A stretch of 64,000 nt of DNA from positions 682,001-746,000 of the forward strand of contig BMTG01000001.1 of assembly GCA_014649555.1 (NCBI GenBank). Direction: 5' to 3'. The notes beneath the pieces were generated by a model. That model worked only from the letters and a program-made list of their open reading frames with translations, searched no databases and had not been told where the DNA came from. Shown here piece after piece: positions 14,390-23,250 of the stretch. This stretch comes from Streptomyces globisporus (GTDB lineage: Bacteria; Actinomycetota; Actinomycetes; Streptomycetales; Streptomycetaceae). Positions within the stretch are counted from its first letter, which is position 1. Each line of letters starts with the position of its first letter. Position numbers and translations under genes: made by a program.

Positions 14390-15358
14390 TCACGGCTGCC
14401 GCCCGGGGTTCCGGGGCGCGGTGCCGAGCCAGTGGGCGATGGCCTCGCTGCGGGTGGCGCTGTGGAGCTTCGTGAAGATGCGGTTGATGTGGTTCTTGAC
14501 CGTCTTCTCACTGATGAAGCAGGTGGCGGCGATCTGCTGATTACTCATTCCGGACGCAATCAGGTCCATGACCTCCACCTCCCTCGAACTCAGCCCGTAC
14601 TGCTGCCTGTTGGGGGTAGGCACCGACCCCCCGGATACAGAAGACTGTCCCACAACTGGTTGCAGTTGCGAAAGGCTTTCCGAAGGTTCGGCGGTGTGCG
14701 CGGGCGGTGGGGCCGGTGCCGTCGCCAGTGCCGAGCCCAGGCCCTCGGGGAGCGGGCCCCGCTGGGGCGGTGTGCCGTGGCGCATATGGGCCAGGAGCGC
14801 GTCCGCGGCGGTGACGGTGAAGTTGGCGCGGCCGTCCTTCGTGTCGCGTACCGCCTGGACCAGCTGGTTCGCCGTGAACTCGCCGTGCACCAGATAGCCG
14901 CCCGCGCCCAGCCGCAGCGCCTCGTGGACGATCTCGCTCTCGCGGCTGTACGTCAGCATCAGCACGGGTGCGATGCCGACCAGGTGCGGCAGGGCCGAGA
15001 TGCCGTCCACACCCGGCATGCGGACGTCCAACAGAACGACGTCGGGGCGGTGTTCGAGCGTCCTCTCGTACGCTTCCCGGCCGTCCGCCGCCTCCGCGAC
15101 CACCTGGATGTCCGCCCGGCCGGACAGCAGTACGCCCAGGCCGGCCCGGACCACCGGGTTGTCGTCCGCGACCACCACCCGGAGGCGTTCGGCGGCCGGA
15201 GCGGCAGGCCCTGGGAAGAACGGGGATGGGGACGGGCTCGCAGAGGGTCGAGGGTCGGGGGCCGGGGTGAGCGGGATGGGCGGCGACGGGTGCTGGGGGG
15301 CGGGGCGGTGAGCCGCCGCCCCGTAGCGGTACGGCGCAGGGGAGACATCGTCCGGCAT
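14390..15358 (-). CDS. NarL/LuxR-type response regulator embedded in Tad locus
   Basis: 322 residues. A 58-residue Pro-rich extension precedes the receiver domain (acidic pair D65-D66, phospho-acceptor D111 in LLDVRMPG, T136 in LMLTYS). The conserved receiver lysine is replaced by His158 (GGYLVHGE). A linker leads to a C-terminal LuxR-type HTH (YGLSSREVEVMDLIASGMSNQQIAATCFISEKTVKNHINRIFTKL). The partner is the histidine kinase 14 bases upstream. It stands directly before the flp operon, so control of flp and the other box-bearing promoters is a natural inference. Confidence 0.9.
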   Translation of the reverse strand: MPDDVSPAPYRYGAAAHRPAPQHPSPPIPLTPAPDPRPSASPSPSPFFPGPAAPAAERLRVVVADDNPVVRAGLGVLLSGRADIQVVAEAADGREAYERTLEHRPDVVLLDVRMPGVDGISALPHLVGIAPVLMLTYSRESEIVHEALRLGAGGYLVHGEFTANQLVQAVRDTKDGRANFTVTAADALLAHMRHGTPPQRGPLPEGLGSALATAPAPPPAHTAEPSESLSQLQPVVGQSSVSGGSVPTPNRQQYGLSSREVEVMDLIASGMSNQQIAATCFISEKTVKNHINRIFTKLHSATRSEAIAHWLGTAPRNPGRQP

Positions 15359-15372
15359 GCTGCGACCTCCTC

Positions 15373-16788
15373 TCAGGGTCGAGGGTTACGGGTGGTGGCG
15401 TGTCCGTATTCGGGTGCTGGTGCTGGTGCTGGTGCGGAAGCAGGTACTGGTACTGGAGCGGGCCCGGGAGTCGGCGACGGGCTCTCCACGGACCCGCCCA
15501 TCAGCGCCGCCAGCGGCAGCTCCACCCGTACCTCCGTCCCCTTCTCCGCCTTCCCCCGCCCGATCCTGATCCGGGCCCCGATCGACGCGGCCCGCTCCAC
15601 CATGCCGACCAGGCCGAAGTGGCCCGCCCGGCGCAGCGCTTCCAGGGTGGTTCCGGCGGGCAGGCCGCGGCCGTCGTCGTACACGGTGACGCGGAGCATG
15701 TCGCCCTTCACGCCCGCGAGGACGATCAGGTACGTCGGGGAGGCGTGGCGGTGTGCGTTCTCCATGGCCTCCGAGGCGACCGTGAGGAGCTGGCGGGCCA
15801 CCGCCTGGGGGACCGGGGGGACCGGGGTCTCCTCGGACAGGCGGCGGAAGGTGGCCGTGATCGGGTGGCGGGCGGTGAAGTCCTCCGCCTGGGCGGCCAG
15901 TTCGGCGACCAGGTCGACGCCGTCCTCCAGGCCCTGTTCGCGGCGCAGGTCCGTGAGCAGTTCCCGGGACTCGGCGGCGGCCCGGCGGGCGGCCCGGGCG
16001 ACCAGCTCCGCCTGGAGCTTCACGGTGGGCGGGTCCATGCGGTCCGCCGAGCCCGCCAGACCGTCGGCGGCCAGCGCCAGGCCGTGCAGGGTCTTGGCCA
16101 CCGAGTCGTGCATCTCCCGTGCCAGACGGGTGCGTTCGCCCTCCACCGCCTCGCTCACCGCCAGCCGCGCCCGGGTCTCGGTCAGCGCCTGGGTGGCCGT
16201 CCCGAAGCGCAGGAGCAGGTTCCGCAGGGTGACCCCGACCGCCCCGGCGATCACGCAGAAGCCGGGGAGCAGGAGCGCCGTCGCTCCGCCCGCCTCCAGT
16301 TTCGGGACGCTGGCGTACACGCCGACGACGATGACCACCTGGAGCGCCGCGAAGACCGCCGCGCCGCGCCAGCCGTGGACCAGGCCCGCCAGCAACGGGG
16401 TGCAGACGGTGACGTAGGCGAGGGTCGACTCGGGGGTCGCCGTGATCAGGAGCAGGGCGCCGAAGAGCGCGTCGACGGCCAGGAGCCAGGGGTGGCGCAG
16501 CAGGATCGGGCCGAAGCGCTCCCAGTCCCGGAACAGGACGTACGAGCCCATGAAGGTGACCAGGATCGCCGAGCCGATGAACCACGTGGGCAGGCCGGGG
16601 GCCGTATGGCTGATGGCGTACGGAGTCGCTATCGCGATCATCGCCAGCCGGAAGCCGAAGACCTGGCGGCACATCGCCTGGAGCGCGTTGACCTGGATGG
16701 CGAACGCCGGGCGGGCCGGGGTGCCGGTGTGGGCGCGGGTCAGTTCCGCGGCCAGTCCGGGATGCGCGCTGCCGAGCTGGTATGCCAT
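15373..16788 (-). CDS. Sensor histidine kinase (HisKA_3 type) embedded in Tad locus
   Basis: 471 residues. Five or six membrane helices (about 45-190) form an integral sensor with little extracellular sequence. A short coiled coil then leads to the HisKA_3 H-box EGERTRLAREMHDSVAKTLHG, with phospho-acceptor His227. The HATPase region shows EAMENAHRHASPT (N box), VYDDGRGLPAG (G1) and HFGLVGMVERAASIGA (G2). A Pro/Ala tail (PAPVPVPASAPAPAPAP) ends the protein. It pairs with the response regulator coded 14 bases downstream. The signal is unknown; membrane or envelope state is plausible given the lack of a periplasmic domain. Confidence 0.9.
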   Translation of the reverse strand: MAYQLGSAHPGLAAELTRAHTGTPARPAFAIQVNALQAMCRQVFGFRLAMIAIATPYAISHTAPGLPTWFIGSAILVTFMGSYVLFRDWERFGPILLRHPWLLAVDALFGALLLITATPESTLAYVTVCTPLLAGLVHGWRGAAVFAALQVVIVVGVYASVPKLEAGGATALLLPGFCVIAGAVGVTLRNLLLRFGTATQALTETRARLAVSEAVEGERTRLAREMHDSVAKTLHGLALAADGLAGSADRMDPPTVKLQAELVARAARRAAAESRELLTDLRREQGLEDGVDLVAELAAQAEDFTARHPITATFRRLSEETPVPPVPQAVARQLLTVASEAMENAHRHASPTYLIVLAGVKGDMLRVTVYDDGRGLPAGTTLEALRRAGHFGLVGMVERAASIGARIRIGRGKAEKGTEVRVELPLAALMGGSVESPSPTPGPAPVPVPASAPAPAPAPEYGHATTRNPRP

Positions 16789-16905
16789 GTGCCTGTCACC
16801 TCCGTCTCGTGGTCCGTACGAGGACTCGCGCTCGTGTCCCGTATCCGTCGCGTGTCCCGTAAAGCTGCTCCTGGGTCTCCGTCCCCATCCCGCCCGTCGT
16901 TCATG

Positions 16906-17793
16906 TCACCCGCCCGTGAGTGCCCCGAAGTCGACGTCGGCTCCGTACACGAATCCGACCGTGAGCAGCAGGAGCGTGCCGGGCAGCAGGAACGTGGTCA
17001 CCGCGAACGTCGCCTTCGGGACCGCCTTGGCCGCCTTTCGGCGGGCGTTCTGGGCGTCGGTGCGGCGCATGTCGTTGGCGATCTGGATCAGCGTCTCGAC
17101 GATCGGAGCGCCCAGCTCCTCGCCCTGCTGGAGCGTCGTGACGAACATGGCGACCTGTTCGGAGTCGTTGCGTCTGCGCAGTTCCTCGAAGGCCTGACGG
17201 CGGCTGACGCCCATGTCCATCTGTCGGAGCGTGATGCGCAGTTCGTCGGACCACGGGCCCTCGTACTTCTCCGCGACCCGGTCCAGCGCCTGCCGGAAGC
17301 CGAGTCCGGCGGAGACGACGACCGCCAGGACGTCGAGGAAGTCCGGCAGGGTGCGTTCGATGTGCTCGCGGCGGACCCGGATCGCCGACCAGATGCCCGC
17401 CTCCACCCAGAACAGGCCGAAGGCGACCATCAGGAGGGCCAGGAACAGTTGGCCGCGCAGGAGCATGGAGAACGCGCCCAGCAGGCCCAGCGCGCCGTAC
17501 ACCGCGCGGCGGGCGGCGTAGCGGTCGATGGTGAGGCCGCCGGGGTTGCCCGCCAGGTCGATCTGGCGGCGCTTCTTGTTGACGGCCTTCGGGCCCATCA
17601 TCCGCAGGACCGCGGGGGCCCACCGGATGCCGAGGCGGTCGATGCCGGAGCCGACCGCGCCGGTGCGGGTGGCCCCGGATTCGAGGGCGACGGCCAGGTC
17701 GCCGGGGAGCTTGGCGTCGGCCCGGTACATCCGGATGCCGTGGATGGCCCCGTACACGGCGAGTCCGACGACGAGAGCTAGCAGCAGGTCCAT
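16906..17793 (-). CDS. tadC: Tad pilus inner-membrane platform protein TadC
   Basis: 295 residues with the type II secretion F (GspF) domain: LPDFLDVLAVVVSAGLGFRQALDRVAEKYEGPWSDELRITLRQMDMGVSRRQAFEELRRR and a C-terminal QGEELGAPIVETLIQIANDMR helix pair, with hydrophobic helices near residues 5-20, 85-130 and 265-285. It forms the membrane platform with TadB on which the ATPase TadA works. It lies 22 bases after tadB in the same operon. Confidence 0.9.
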   Translation of the reverse strand: MDLLLALVVGLAVYGAIHGIRMYRADAKLPGDLAVALESGATRTGAVGSGIDRLGIRWAPAVLRMMGPKAVNKKRRQIDLAGNPGGLTIDRYAARRAVYGALGLLGAFSMLLRGQLFLALLMVAFGLFWVEAGIWSAIRVRREHIERTLPDFLDVLAVVVSAGLGFRQALDRVAEKYEGPWSDELRITLRQMDMGVSRRQAFEELRRRNDSEQVAMFVTTLQQGEELGAPIVETLIQIANDMRRTDAQNARRKAAKAVPKATFAVTTFLLPGTLLLLTVGFVYGADVDFGALTGG

Positions 17794-17815
17794 GGCGGTT
17801 CTTCCCCTCAGCTCG

Positions 17816-18760
17816 TCAGACGTCGATACGGGACAGGCGGCGGATGACCACGAAGCCGATGGCGTACAGCACGATCGCCACGACCACCGCCGCCTGGCCG
17901 ATGAACGCGCCCGTCATCCGGTCCAGGGCGCCGGGCATGACCGCGTTCATCAGGAGCATCGCGCCGATGCCGAAGATGGGGACGGCGTAGGCGGTGACGG
18001 TGACCTGGGAGAGCTGGGTCTTGACCTCGCGGCGGGTCTCCTTGCGCTCCTCCAGGGTCTCGGTGAGGTTGCGCAACGAGCTGACGACCGTACCGCCGGC
18101 CCGGTTGGAGAGGACCAGCGTCGTGACCAGGACGACCAGTTCGCGGGAGGGGAGGCGATCCGTCAGTTCGCTCAGTGCGTCCTCCAGCGGTTCGCCTACG
18201 GCCAGGCGCCGTGCCACCCGGGCCAGTTCCTCGCCCGCCGGGTTCTCCAGCTCCTCGGCGGCCATGGACAGCGAGGTGCGCAGGGCCAGGCCCGCCTGGG
18301 TGGCGTTGGCGAGGATGCGGGAGAGCTCGGGGAGCTGGTTGATGAAGCGCTCGGTGCGCTTGATCCGCTGCCAGTTGAGGAACGCGTTGGTGCCCCAGAG
18401 GCCGATCAGCGCGGCGACCGGGCCGAAGAACGCGGCGAGCATGGAGGAGGCGATCATCCAGAGCCCCGCCATGGCGACGACCGCGTAGACGAGGAACTCG
18501 CCGGGCGTGATGTCCAGGCCGGTCGCGGCGAGCTTCAGCTCCAGTTTCCGGCCGAGTGCGGTGCCGCGCAGCCTGCGGTCGAGCCCCTTGAAGCGGCGGA
18601 TGCGCCCCGTCTCGGGGATCTGCCCGACGTGCGAGAGCCGTTCGACGAGGGCATCGCGGTCGGCCTTGCCGCCGGAGTAGGCGTACAGGCCCATCACGCC
18701 GAGCACGCAGCACAGCAGCGTGACGCCGACGGTGACCAGGGGGAGGTTGACGTTGTCCAT
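17816..18760 (-). CDS. tadB: Tad pilus inner-membrane platform protein TadB
   Basis: 314 residues with a GspF domain: ELSRILANATQAGLALRTSLSMAAEELENPAGEELARVARRLAVGEPLEDALSELTDRLPSRELVVLVTTLVLSNRAGG, flanked by hydrophobic helices at about 5-25, 95-140 and 265-305. The KETRREVKTQLSQVTVTAYAVPIFGIGAMLLMNAVMPG segment is typical of TadB. It is the platform partner of TadC and TadA. The start at 18760 follows the tadA stop by 10 bases. Confidence 0.9.
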   Translation of the reverse strand: MDNVNLPLVTVGVTLLCCVLGVMGLYAYSGGKADRDALVERLSHVGQIPETGRIRRFKGLDRRLRGTALGRKLELKLAATGLDITPGEFLVYAVVAMAGLWMIASSMLAAFFGPVAALIGLWGTNAFLNWQRIKRTERFINQLPELSRILANATQAGLALRTSLSMAAEELENPAGEELARVARRLAVGEPLEDALSELTDRLPSRELVVLVTTLVLSNRAGGTVVSSLRNLTETLEERKETRREVKTQLSQVTVTAYAVPIFGIGAMLLMNAVMPGALDRMTGAFIGQAAVVVAIVLYAIGFVVIRRLSRIDV

Positions 18761-18770
18761 GGCGCGGTAC

Positions 18771-20108
18771 CTAGTTGGCCTCTCGGGTGGCGAGCTGTTC
18801 GGCGGACTGGGCGACGCCGAACGCCTGCGGGATGGGCTGACTGGCCAGGTAGAGGCGCTCGGCGAGCCTCCGGGGCAGCGGGAGGTACTGGAAGTCGCCG
18901 TGGATGCGACCGTCCGGGGCCATCGGTTGCGCGTTGAAGCGGGCGACCGTGACGATGCGGTACGGGTCGCGGCCGTGGCTGTCCAGGACGGCGATCTCAG
19001 TGATCTTCCTGGCGCCGTCGGCGTGCCGGGTGAGCTGGACGATCACGTCGACGGCGCTGTTGATCTGGTCGTGCAGCGCCTCGAAGGGGATCTCGACCTC
19101 CGACATCGAGGCGAGGGTCTGGAGCCTCATCAGCGCGTCCTCGGCGCTGTTGGCGTGGACGGTGGCCAGCGAGCCGTCGTGACCGGTGGACATCGCCTGG
19201 AGCATGTCGAGCGACTCGCCGCCTCGGACCTCACCGACGACGATCCGGTCGGGGCGCATACGCAGCGAGTTGCGGACCAGGTCGCGGATGGTGATCTGCC
19301 CCTTGCCCTCGACGTTGGCCGGGCGGGACTCCAGCCGGATCACATGGCTCTGCTGGAGCTGGAGTTCGGCGGAGTCCTCGATGGTGACGATGCGCTCGGC
19401 GTTCGGGATCAGCCCGGAGAGCGCGTTGAGGAGAGTCGTCTTGCCGGTGCCGGTGGCCCCCGAGACGATGATGTTGAGCTTGGCCTGGACGAGCCCGGCG
19501 AGCAGCACCAGCATCTGTTCGTCCAGCGAGCCGAAGCCGATCATCTCCTGGAGGGTGAAGGAGCGCGGGAAGCGGCGGATGGTGAGCGTCGCGCCGGTCA
19601 GCGACAGCGGCGGGATGATCACGTTGACACGTTCGCCGCTGGGGAGGCGGGCGTCGACCATCGGATTGGACTCGTCGACGCGGCGGTTGACGGTCGACAC
19701 GATCCGCTCGATGGTCTGCATCAGCTGCTCGTGGGAGCCGAAGCGCATCGGAAGCTGCTCGACCCTGCCGTTGCGCTCGACGAAGATCTGGTCGGGGCCG
19801 TTGACCATGATCTCGGTGATGGACGCGTCCTCCAGCAGCGGTTCCAGGATACCGAGGCCGAGCGCCTCGTCGACGACGCGGCGGATGAGCTGCGAGCGCT
19901 CGACCGTGGAGAGGACCGGGCCCTCGCGGCTGATGATGTGGCCGAGGACGCGTTCCAGCCGGGCCCGCCGGTCGGCGGCGGCCAGCGAGGACATCTCCGC
20001 GAGGTCGATCTCCTCCAGCAGCTTGGCCCGGTAGGTGGCCACCAGGTGGCCGTCCTCCCGTGCCCCACCCTGCTCCTCCGGAGCGGTCATGCGTGCCCGC
20101 AGGCTCAT
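18771..20108 (-). CDS. tadA: Tad pilus assembly ATPase TadA/CpaF
   Basis: 445 residues from ATG 20108 with AGGAG 9 bases upstream. An N-terminal helical domain is followed by the secretion ATPase core: Asp box region TIRRFPRSFTLQEMI, Walker A GATGTGKT (217-224), Asp box TIEDSAELQ, Walker B RIVVGEVRG (289-296) and His box MSTGHDGSLATVHANS. This hexameric ATPase drives Flp pilus polymerisation in the cytoplasm against TadB and TadC. Length and order fit CpaF. It lies in the middle of the operon, 47 bases after the TadE-like gene. Confidence 0.95.
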   Translation of the reverse strand: MSLRARMTAPEEQGGAREDGHLVATYRAKLLEEIDLAEMSSLAAADRRARLERVLGHIISREGPVLSTVERSQLIRRVVDEALGLGILEPLLEDASITEIMVNGPDQIFVERNGRVEQLPMRFGSHEQLMQTIERIVSTVNRRVDESNPMVDARLPSGERVNVIIPPLSLTGATLTIRRFPRSFTLQEMIGFGSLDEQMLVLLAGLVQAKLNIIVSGATGTGKTTLLNALSGLIPNAERIVTIEDSAELQLQQSHVIRLESRPANVEGKGQITIRDLVRNSLRMRPDRIVVGEVRGGESLDMLQAMSTGHDGSLATVHANSAEDALMRLQTLASMSEVEIPFEALHDQINSAVDVIVQLTRHADGARKITEIAVLDSHGRDPYRIVTVARFNAQPMAPDGRIHGDFQYLPLPRRLAERLYLASQPIPQAFGVAQSAEQLATREAN

Positions 20109-20155
20109 GTGCGTAACTCTCCTCGTCGGGTCGGAAATCCCCGGGCGGGCCGGCG

Positions 20156-20548
20156 TCAGAAGCCGAAGCCGGATTTTTCGTTGGGCATGGTCGTACTCCG
20201 CTCGGCCCACCAGCCGTCCAGCCCCGGCACGACGGAGGGCACCCTGACCCGGACCGTGACCGTGATGTCCTGGCCGCCGCTCTCGCGGTAGCGGAACCCG
20301 CCGCTCTCCACCCAGTCGCTCACGGCGTCGCGGGCGTTGGACTGGCCGCTGCCACGGGCGTCCACGCTGGCCGCCGTACGGGCCCCGGCGCGGGCGGCGG
20401 TGCCCGCCTGGCTGGCGGCGTACGCGGCGAGGCCGAGCTGAATGGCTCCCATCGCGACGAGGAGCAGCAGGGGGAGGAAGCCGAGGTACTCCATGGCGAC
20501 CTGGCCCCGGTCGCGGTCGGTCCCGCGGTGCGGGCGCGTCGTCGTCAC
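20156..20548 (-). CDS. TadE-like pseudopilin (second copy)
   Basis: 130 residues from GTG 20548, which overlaps the stop of the preceding tadE-like gene by 4 bases (GTGA). DRG15|QVAMEYLG is a perfect prepilin site, followed by FLPLLLLVAMGAIQLGLAAYAASQAGTAARAGARTAAS and a beta-rich exported tail with TVTVRVRVPSVVPGLDG. It is a predicted minor pilin that is cut like Flp and helps initiate or cap the pilus. Ends 47 bases before tadA. Confidence 0.9.
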   Translation of the reverse strand: MTTTRPHRGTDRDRGQVAMEYLGFLPLLLLVAMGAIQLGLAAYAASQAGTAARAGARTAASVDARGSGQSNARDAVSDWVESGGFRYRESGGQDITVTVRVRVPSVVPGLDGWWAERSTTMPNEKSGFGF

Positions 20549-20973
20549 TGGTCCTCCCTCGGCGATCCGGCCTTGCCGGTGATCTTTGTGTCGAGGTCGA
20601 ACAGGCCCGGCACCAGCACCGGGACCTTCAGCTCCACCGTGGCCTCGTACAGGCCGCTGCCTCCGCCGCAGTCCACGTCCGCCGCCTTGCGCCAGGCGCT
20701 GGGCAGATCCTTCAGCGCTCCCTGCCTGCACGCCGTCCCGGGCGCGAACTCCGCCCCGCTGCCCTTGCGCGCGCCCACGTCCGCCGCGTTGCCCGCGAGG
20801 CTGAAGGTGTAGCCGATCAGGGCGCACTCCCAGAGCACGAGCATGATCAGGATGATGAAGGGGGTCATGCCCAGGAACTCGACGGCCGTCTGGCCGCGGT
20901 CCCGGCCCCGGCGGTCACGTAGGGCGGTGATCCGCCCCCGTATGCCGCTGCGAGCTGTTCTCGTGGTGGTCAT
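20545..20973 (-). CDS. TadE-like pseudopilin (first copy)
   Basis: 142 residues. A basic leader ends DRG27|QTAVEFLG, a prepilin site of the TadE type, followed by MTPFIILIMLVLWECALIGYTFSLAGNAADVGARKGS. The exported tail has Cys at ECALIG, GTACRQG and ADVDCGGG, and a VELKVPVLVPGLFDLD strand that parallels the second TadE-like protein. The start follows the cpaE stop by 3 bases and its stop overlaps the next gene by 4, so the three are translationally linked. Confidence 0.9.
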   Translation of the reverse strand: MTTTRTARSGIRGRITALRDRRGRDRGQTAVEFLGMTPFIILIMLVLWECALIGYTFSLAGNAADVGARKGSGAEFAPGTACRQGALKDLPSAWRKAADVDCGGGSGLYEATVELKVPVLVPGLFDLDTKITGKAGSPREDQ

Positions 20974-20976
20974 CGC

Positions 20977-22290
20977 TCAACGTGTCCCCTCGGAGTCTCC
21001 GGCGCCGCGGCCGGAGCCGTCGCGCCGGCGGCGCGGGCGTCCGATCGAGCCCCGGTCGTTCTTGAAGGCGCCGCTGTTCCGTTTGACCAGGGCACCGCCG
21101 CTCTTCTTACCCGTCGCACTCTCCTTGACGATGCCCAGCTCTCCGGCCAGGCCCCAGAGCGCCTGTTTGACGGTGCTCTTGGCGTCCAGTTCGTGCAGGC
21201 GTCCGGAGTCGATGGACGCCTGGAGCTCCTTGAAGTTCGCGGGGACCGCCGCCGAGGCGACCCGGGTGCCGGTGATCTTCTGGATCAGCGGCGGCTGGAT
21301 CTCGGTGTTGCGGGTGAAGCGGTTGACGAGGGTGACCGTCTCCTCCGCCTTGCGGATCTGGAGCCGTTCCCACATCCGTACGACGCGTTTCGCGCCGCGC
21401 ACCGCGACCACGTCGGGGGTGGTGACCAGCACGGCCACGTCCGCCATCTCGACGGCGGCCGCGTTGGCCCCGTTCATCTGGCCGCCGCAGTCGATGACGA
21501 CGATCTCGTAGCGGGTGCGCAGGGCGCTGACGATCTGGCGGGCCGACCGGTCGCTGACCTCCTCGCCGCGCTCGCCCTCGCCGGGGGCGAGGAGCAGGGC
21601 GAGGCCGGTGGAGTGGGAGAACACCGCGTCGGACAGCACCCGCGGCGATATGTCGGTGATCAGGGCGAGGTCGACCAGCGAGCGGCGGAACTGGACGTCG
21701 AGGAACGAGGCGATGTCCCCGGTCTGGAGGTCCATGTCGACCAGCGCCACCGTGTTGCCGGACGCCTGAGCGGCCAGGGCGAGTTGGATGGCCGTGACGG
21801 TCGCGCCGACACCGCCCTTGGCGCCGGTGACCGTGACCACGGTGCCGCCGGGGCCGGTGAAGACGTCGTTGCCGGAGGTGAGGTGGCGGCGCACCCCGGC
21901 GGACCACTGGGCGGCCGCCTGGACTCGGTTGGCGAGTTCCTCGTAGCTCAGCGGGAGGGTGACCAGGCCGCGGGCTCCGGAGTCCATCGCGTCGGCGAAG
22001 AGGTTCGGGCTGGCGTCCGCGGTGATCAGGACGACGCCGACGGACGGGAACCGCAGCGACACCTCCCGGATCAGCTCCAGGGCCGGCACCGGGCCGATCC
22101 GCTCGTGGACCAGCACCACCTCGGGCAGTTCGTCGAGCGCCTCGCCCGCGAGGCGCGCCAGGGTGTCGATGAGCTGGGTGGAGTCGCCGACCGGGGTCGC
22201 CGGTTCCGCGTCGGGCAGCTGGCTGAGCAGGGTGGTGACGGAGCGGGCCGCGTCGATGTCGCCGACGGCCGGGAGGATTCTGGTGGTCAT
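20977..22290 (-). CDS. cpaE: CpaE/TadZ-like pilus ATPase
   Basis: 437 residues from ATG 22290. The N-terminal 130 residues form a receiver-like atypical domain (VVLVHERIGPVPALELIREVSLRFPSVGVVLITA). A ParA/MinD-type domain follows with a deviant Walker A, K158GGVGAT, in which the second Lys/Thr position is Ala; a switch region VDMDLQTGDIASFLD and VVIDCGGQMN are present. TadZ proteins localise the pilus machine to a site in the cell. The C-terminal tail is Lys/Arg-rich and disordered. It lies between cpaB (7-base gap) and the tadE-like genes. Confidence 0.9.
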   Translation of the reverse strand: MTTRILPAVGDIDAARSVTTLLSQLPDAEPATPVGDSTQLIDTLARLAGEALDELPEVVLVHERIGPVPALELIREVSLRFPSVGVVLITADASPNLFADAMDSGARGLVTLPLSYEELANRVQAAAQWSAGVRRHLTSGNDVFTGPGGTVVTVTGAKGGVGATVTAIQLALAAQASGNTVALVDMDLQTGDIASFLDVQFRRSLVDLALITDISPRVLSDAVFSHSTGLALLLAPGEGERGEEVSDRSARQIVSALRTRYEIVVIDCGGQMNGANAAAVEMADVAVLVTTPDVVAVRGAKRVVRMWERLQIRKAEETVTLVNRFTRNTEIQPPLIQKITGTRVASAAVPANFKELQASIDSGRLHELDAKSTVKQALWGLAGELGIVKESATGKKSGGALVKRNSGAFKNDRGSIGRPRRRRDGSGRGAGDSEGTR

Positions 22291-22297
22291 CCCGTCC

Positions 22298-23005
22298 TCA
22301 CTTGTCCTTGTCGAGCGTGTAGGTGCGGTCCCCCGGGCGGATGGTGCCGTCGCTGCCGGGGGCGACGAGCGCCAGGCGCACATGCTCGGCGAACGACTCG
22401 GCGTAGGCGACGCGCTGGGTGTCCAGCGTGTTCAGGGCGAAGGTGATCGGCACGGCCTCGGTGGCCCGGGTGCCCCGGTCGTCCGCGCTCGGGTCGAGGG
22501 CGGTGAGCTCGCCGACGTCCAGCACCTTGGCGTTGGAGACGATGACCTTCGACTGGGCCGGGTCGCCCTGCTGCTCACCGGCGAAGGTGGCGTAGATGTT
22601 GACCGTGGCACCCGGCGTGATCTTGCCCGCCACGCCGGTCGAGGCATCGATCATGATCGCGATCTCCTGCTCTCCGGCGCGGAGTTCGGGCTTGCGGACC
22701 ATCATGTCCGACTGGAGCAGCGAACCTTGGCGGAGTTCGGTGACCGCGATCTTCGACTCGACCTCCCGCAGGTCGGTCACGGCGTTCTCCGAGAGCCACC
22801 GTTTGGGCATCTTGATCTTCTCGAACTGGCCGCTGTTCAGGGCGGTGTACGGCGCCACGTTGGTCTTCAGCTGGTACGCCGTCACCTCGGGCCCGACCTT
22901 CGAGTTGACGTCGCTGATCACCGAGAGCACGCCGGCGAAGGCCGCGAAGGCGCACAGGACCGACAGGAGCAGGAGTATCACGCCGCGGCGCTGGCGGGAG
23001 TTCAT
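22298..23005 (-). CDS. cpaB: Flp pilus assembly protein CpaB (RcpC)
   Basis: 235 residues. One N-terminal membrane helix (GVILLLLSVLCAFAAFAGVLSVI) is followed by an SAF-type domain (VAPYTALNSGQFEKIKMPKRWL, LRQGSLLQSDMM) and the CpaB beta region (AIMIDASTGVAGKITPGATVNIYATF, VIVSNAKVLDVGEL, VPITFALNTLDTQRVAYAESFAEHVRLALVAPG). In Gram-negatives CpaB works with an outer-membrane secretin; no secretin is coded here, so it probably acts in the wall space. First of the tightly packed core genes; an 18-bp tandem repeat lies just upstream. Confidence 0.92.
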   Translation of the reverse strand: MNSRQRRGVILLLLSVLCAFAAFAGVLSVISDVNSKVGPEVTAYQLKTNVAPYTALNSGQFEKIKMPKRWLSENAVTDLREVESKIAVTELRQGSLLQSDMMVRKPELRAGEQEIAIMIDASTGVAGKITPGATVNIYATFAGEQQGDPAQSKVIVSNAKVLDVGELTALDPSADDRGTRATEAVPITFALNTLDTQRVAYAESFAEHVRLALVAPGSDGTIRPGDRTYTLDKDK

Positions 23006-23073
23006 GGTCCGGACAACCTCGTTCGAATCGGATGCGTGGAGCGGACAGCGGACAGAGTGAGCGGTGCTGCGGA

Positions 23074-23145
23074 ACGGGCACGTGCGGTGGAGCGGGTACG
23101 TGGTGTGGAGCGGGTGCGTGCGGTGGAGCGGGTACGTGCGGTGGA
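23074..23145. repeat. Four 18-bp tandem repeats in cpaB leader region
   Basis: Four adjacent 18-bp units (23074-23091, 23092-23109, 23110-23127, 23128-23145) with consensus GCGGGTACGTGCGGTGGA, plus a degenerate fifth start (GCGGTTACG). They lie in the 245-base gap between the Cys-motif gene and cpaB, 69 bases upstream of the cpaB start on the other strand. Confidence 0.85.
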
Positions 23146-23250
23146 GCGGTTACGCGCTTACATCTACGGCTACGGCTACGTCCACTGCGGCCGGGAGGAG
23201 GCGGCGGGGTGGGAGCGCCGGGCGGGGACGGTGGGCGGGGAGCGGTCGCG

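Noticed and set aside
14432-17781. Long plus-strand frames opposite the two-component and tad genes
   Set aside because: Antisense shadows of well-supported kinase, regulator, tadC and tadB genes; their translations are Arg/Gly/Ala-rich without domain pattern.
23074-23145. CRISPR-like array
   Set aside because: Units are 18 bp and directly abut with no spacers; no cas genes are present.
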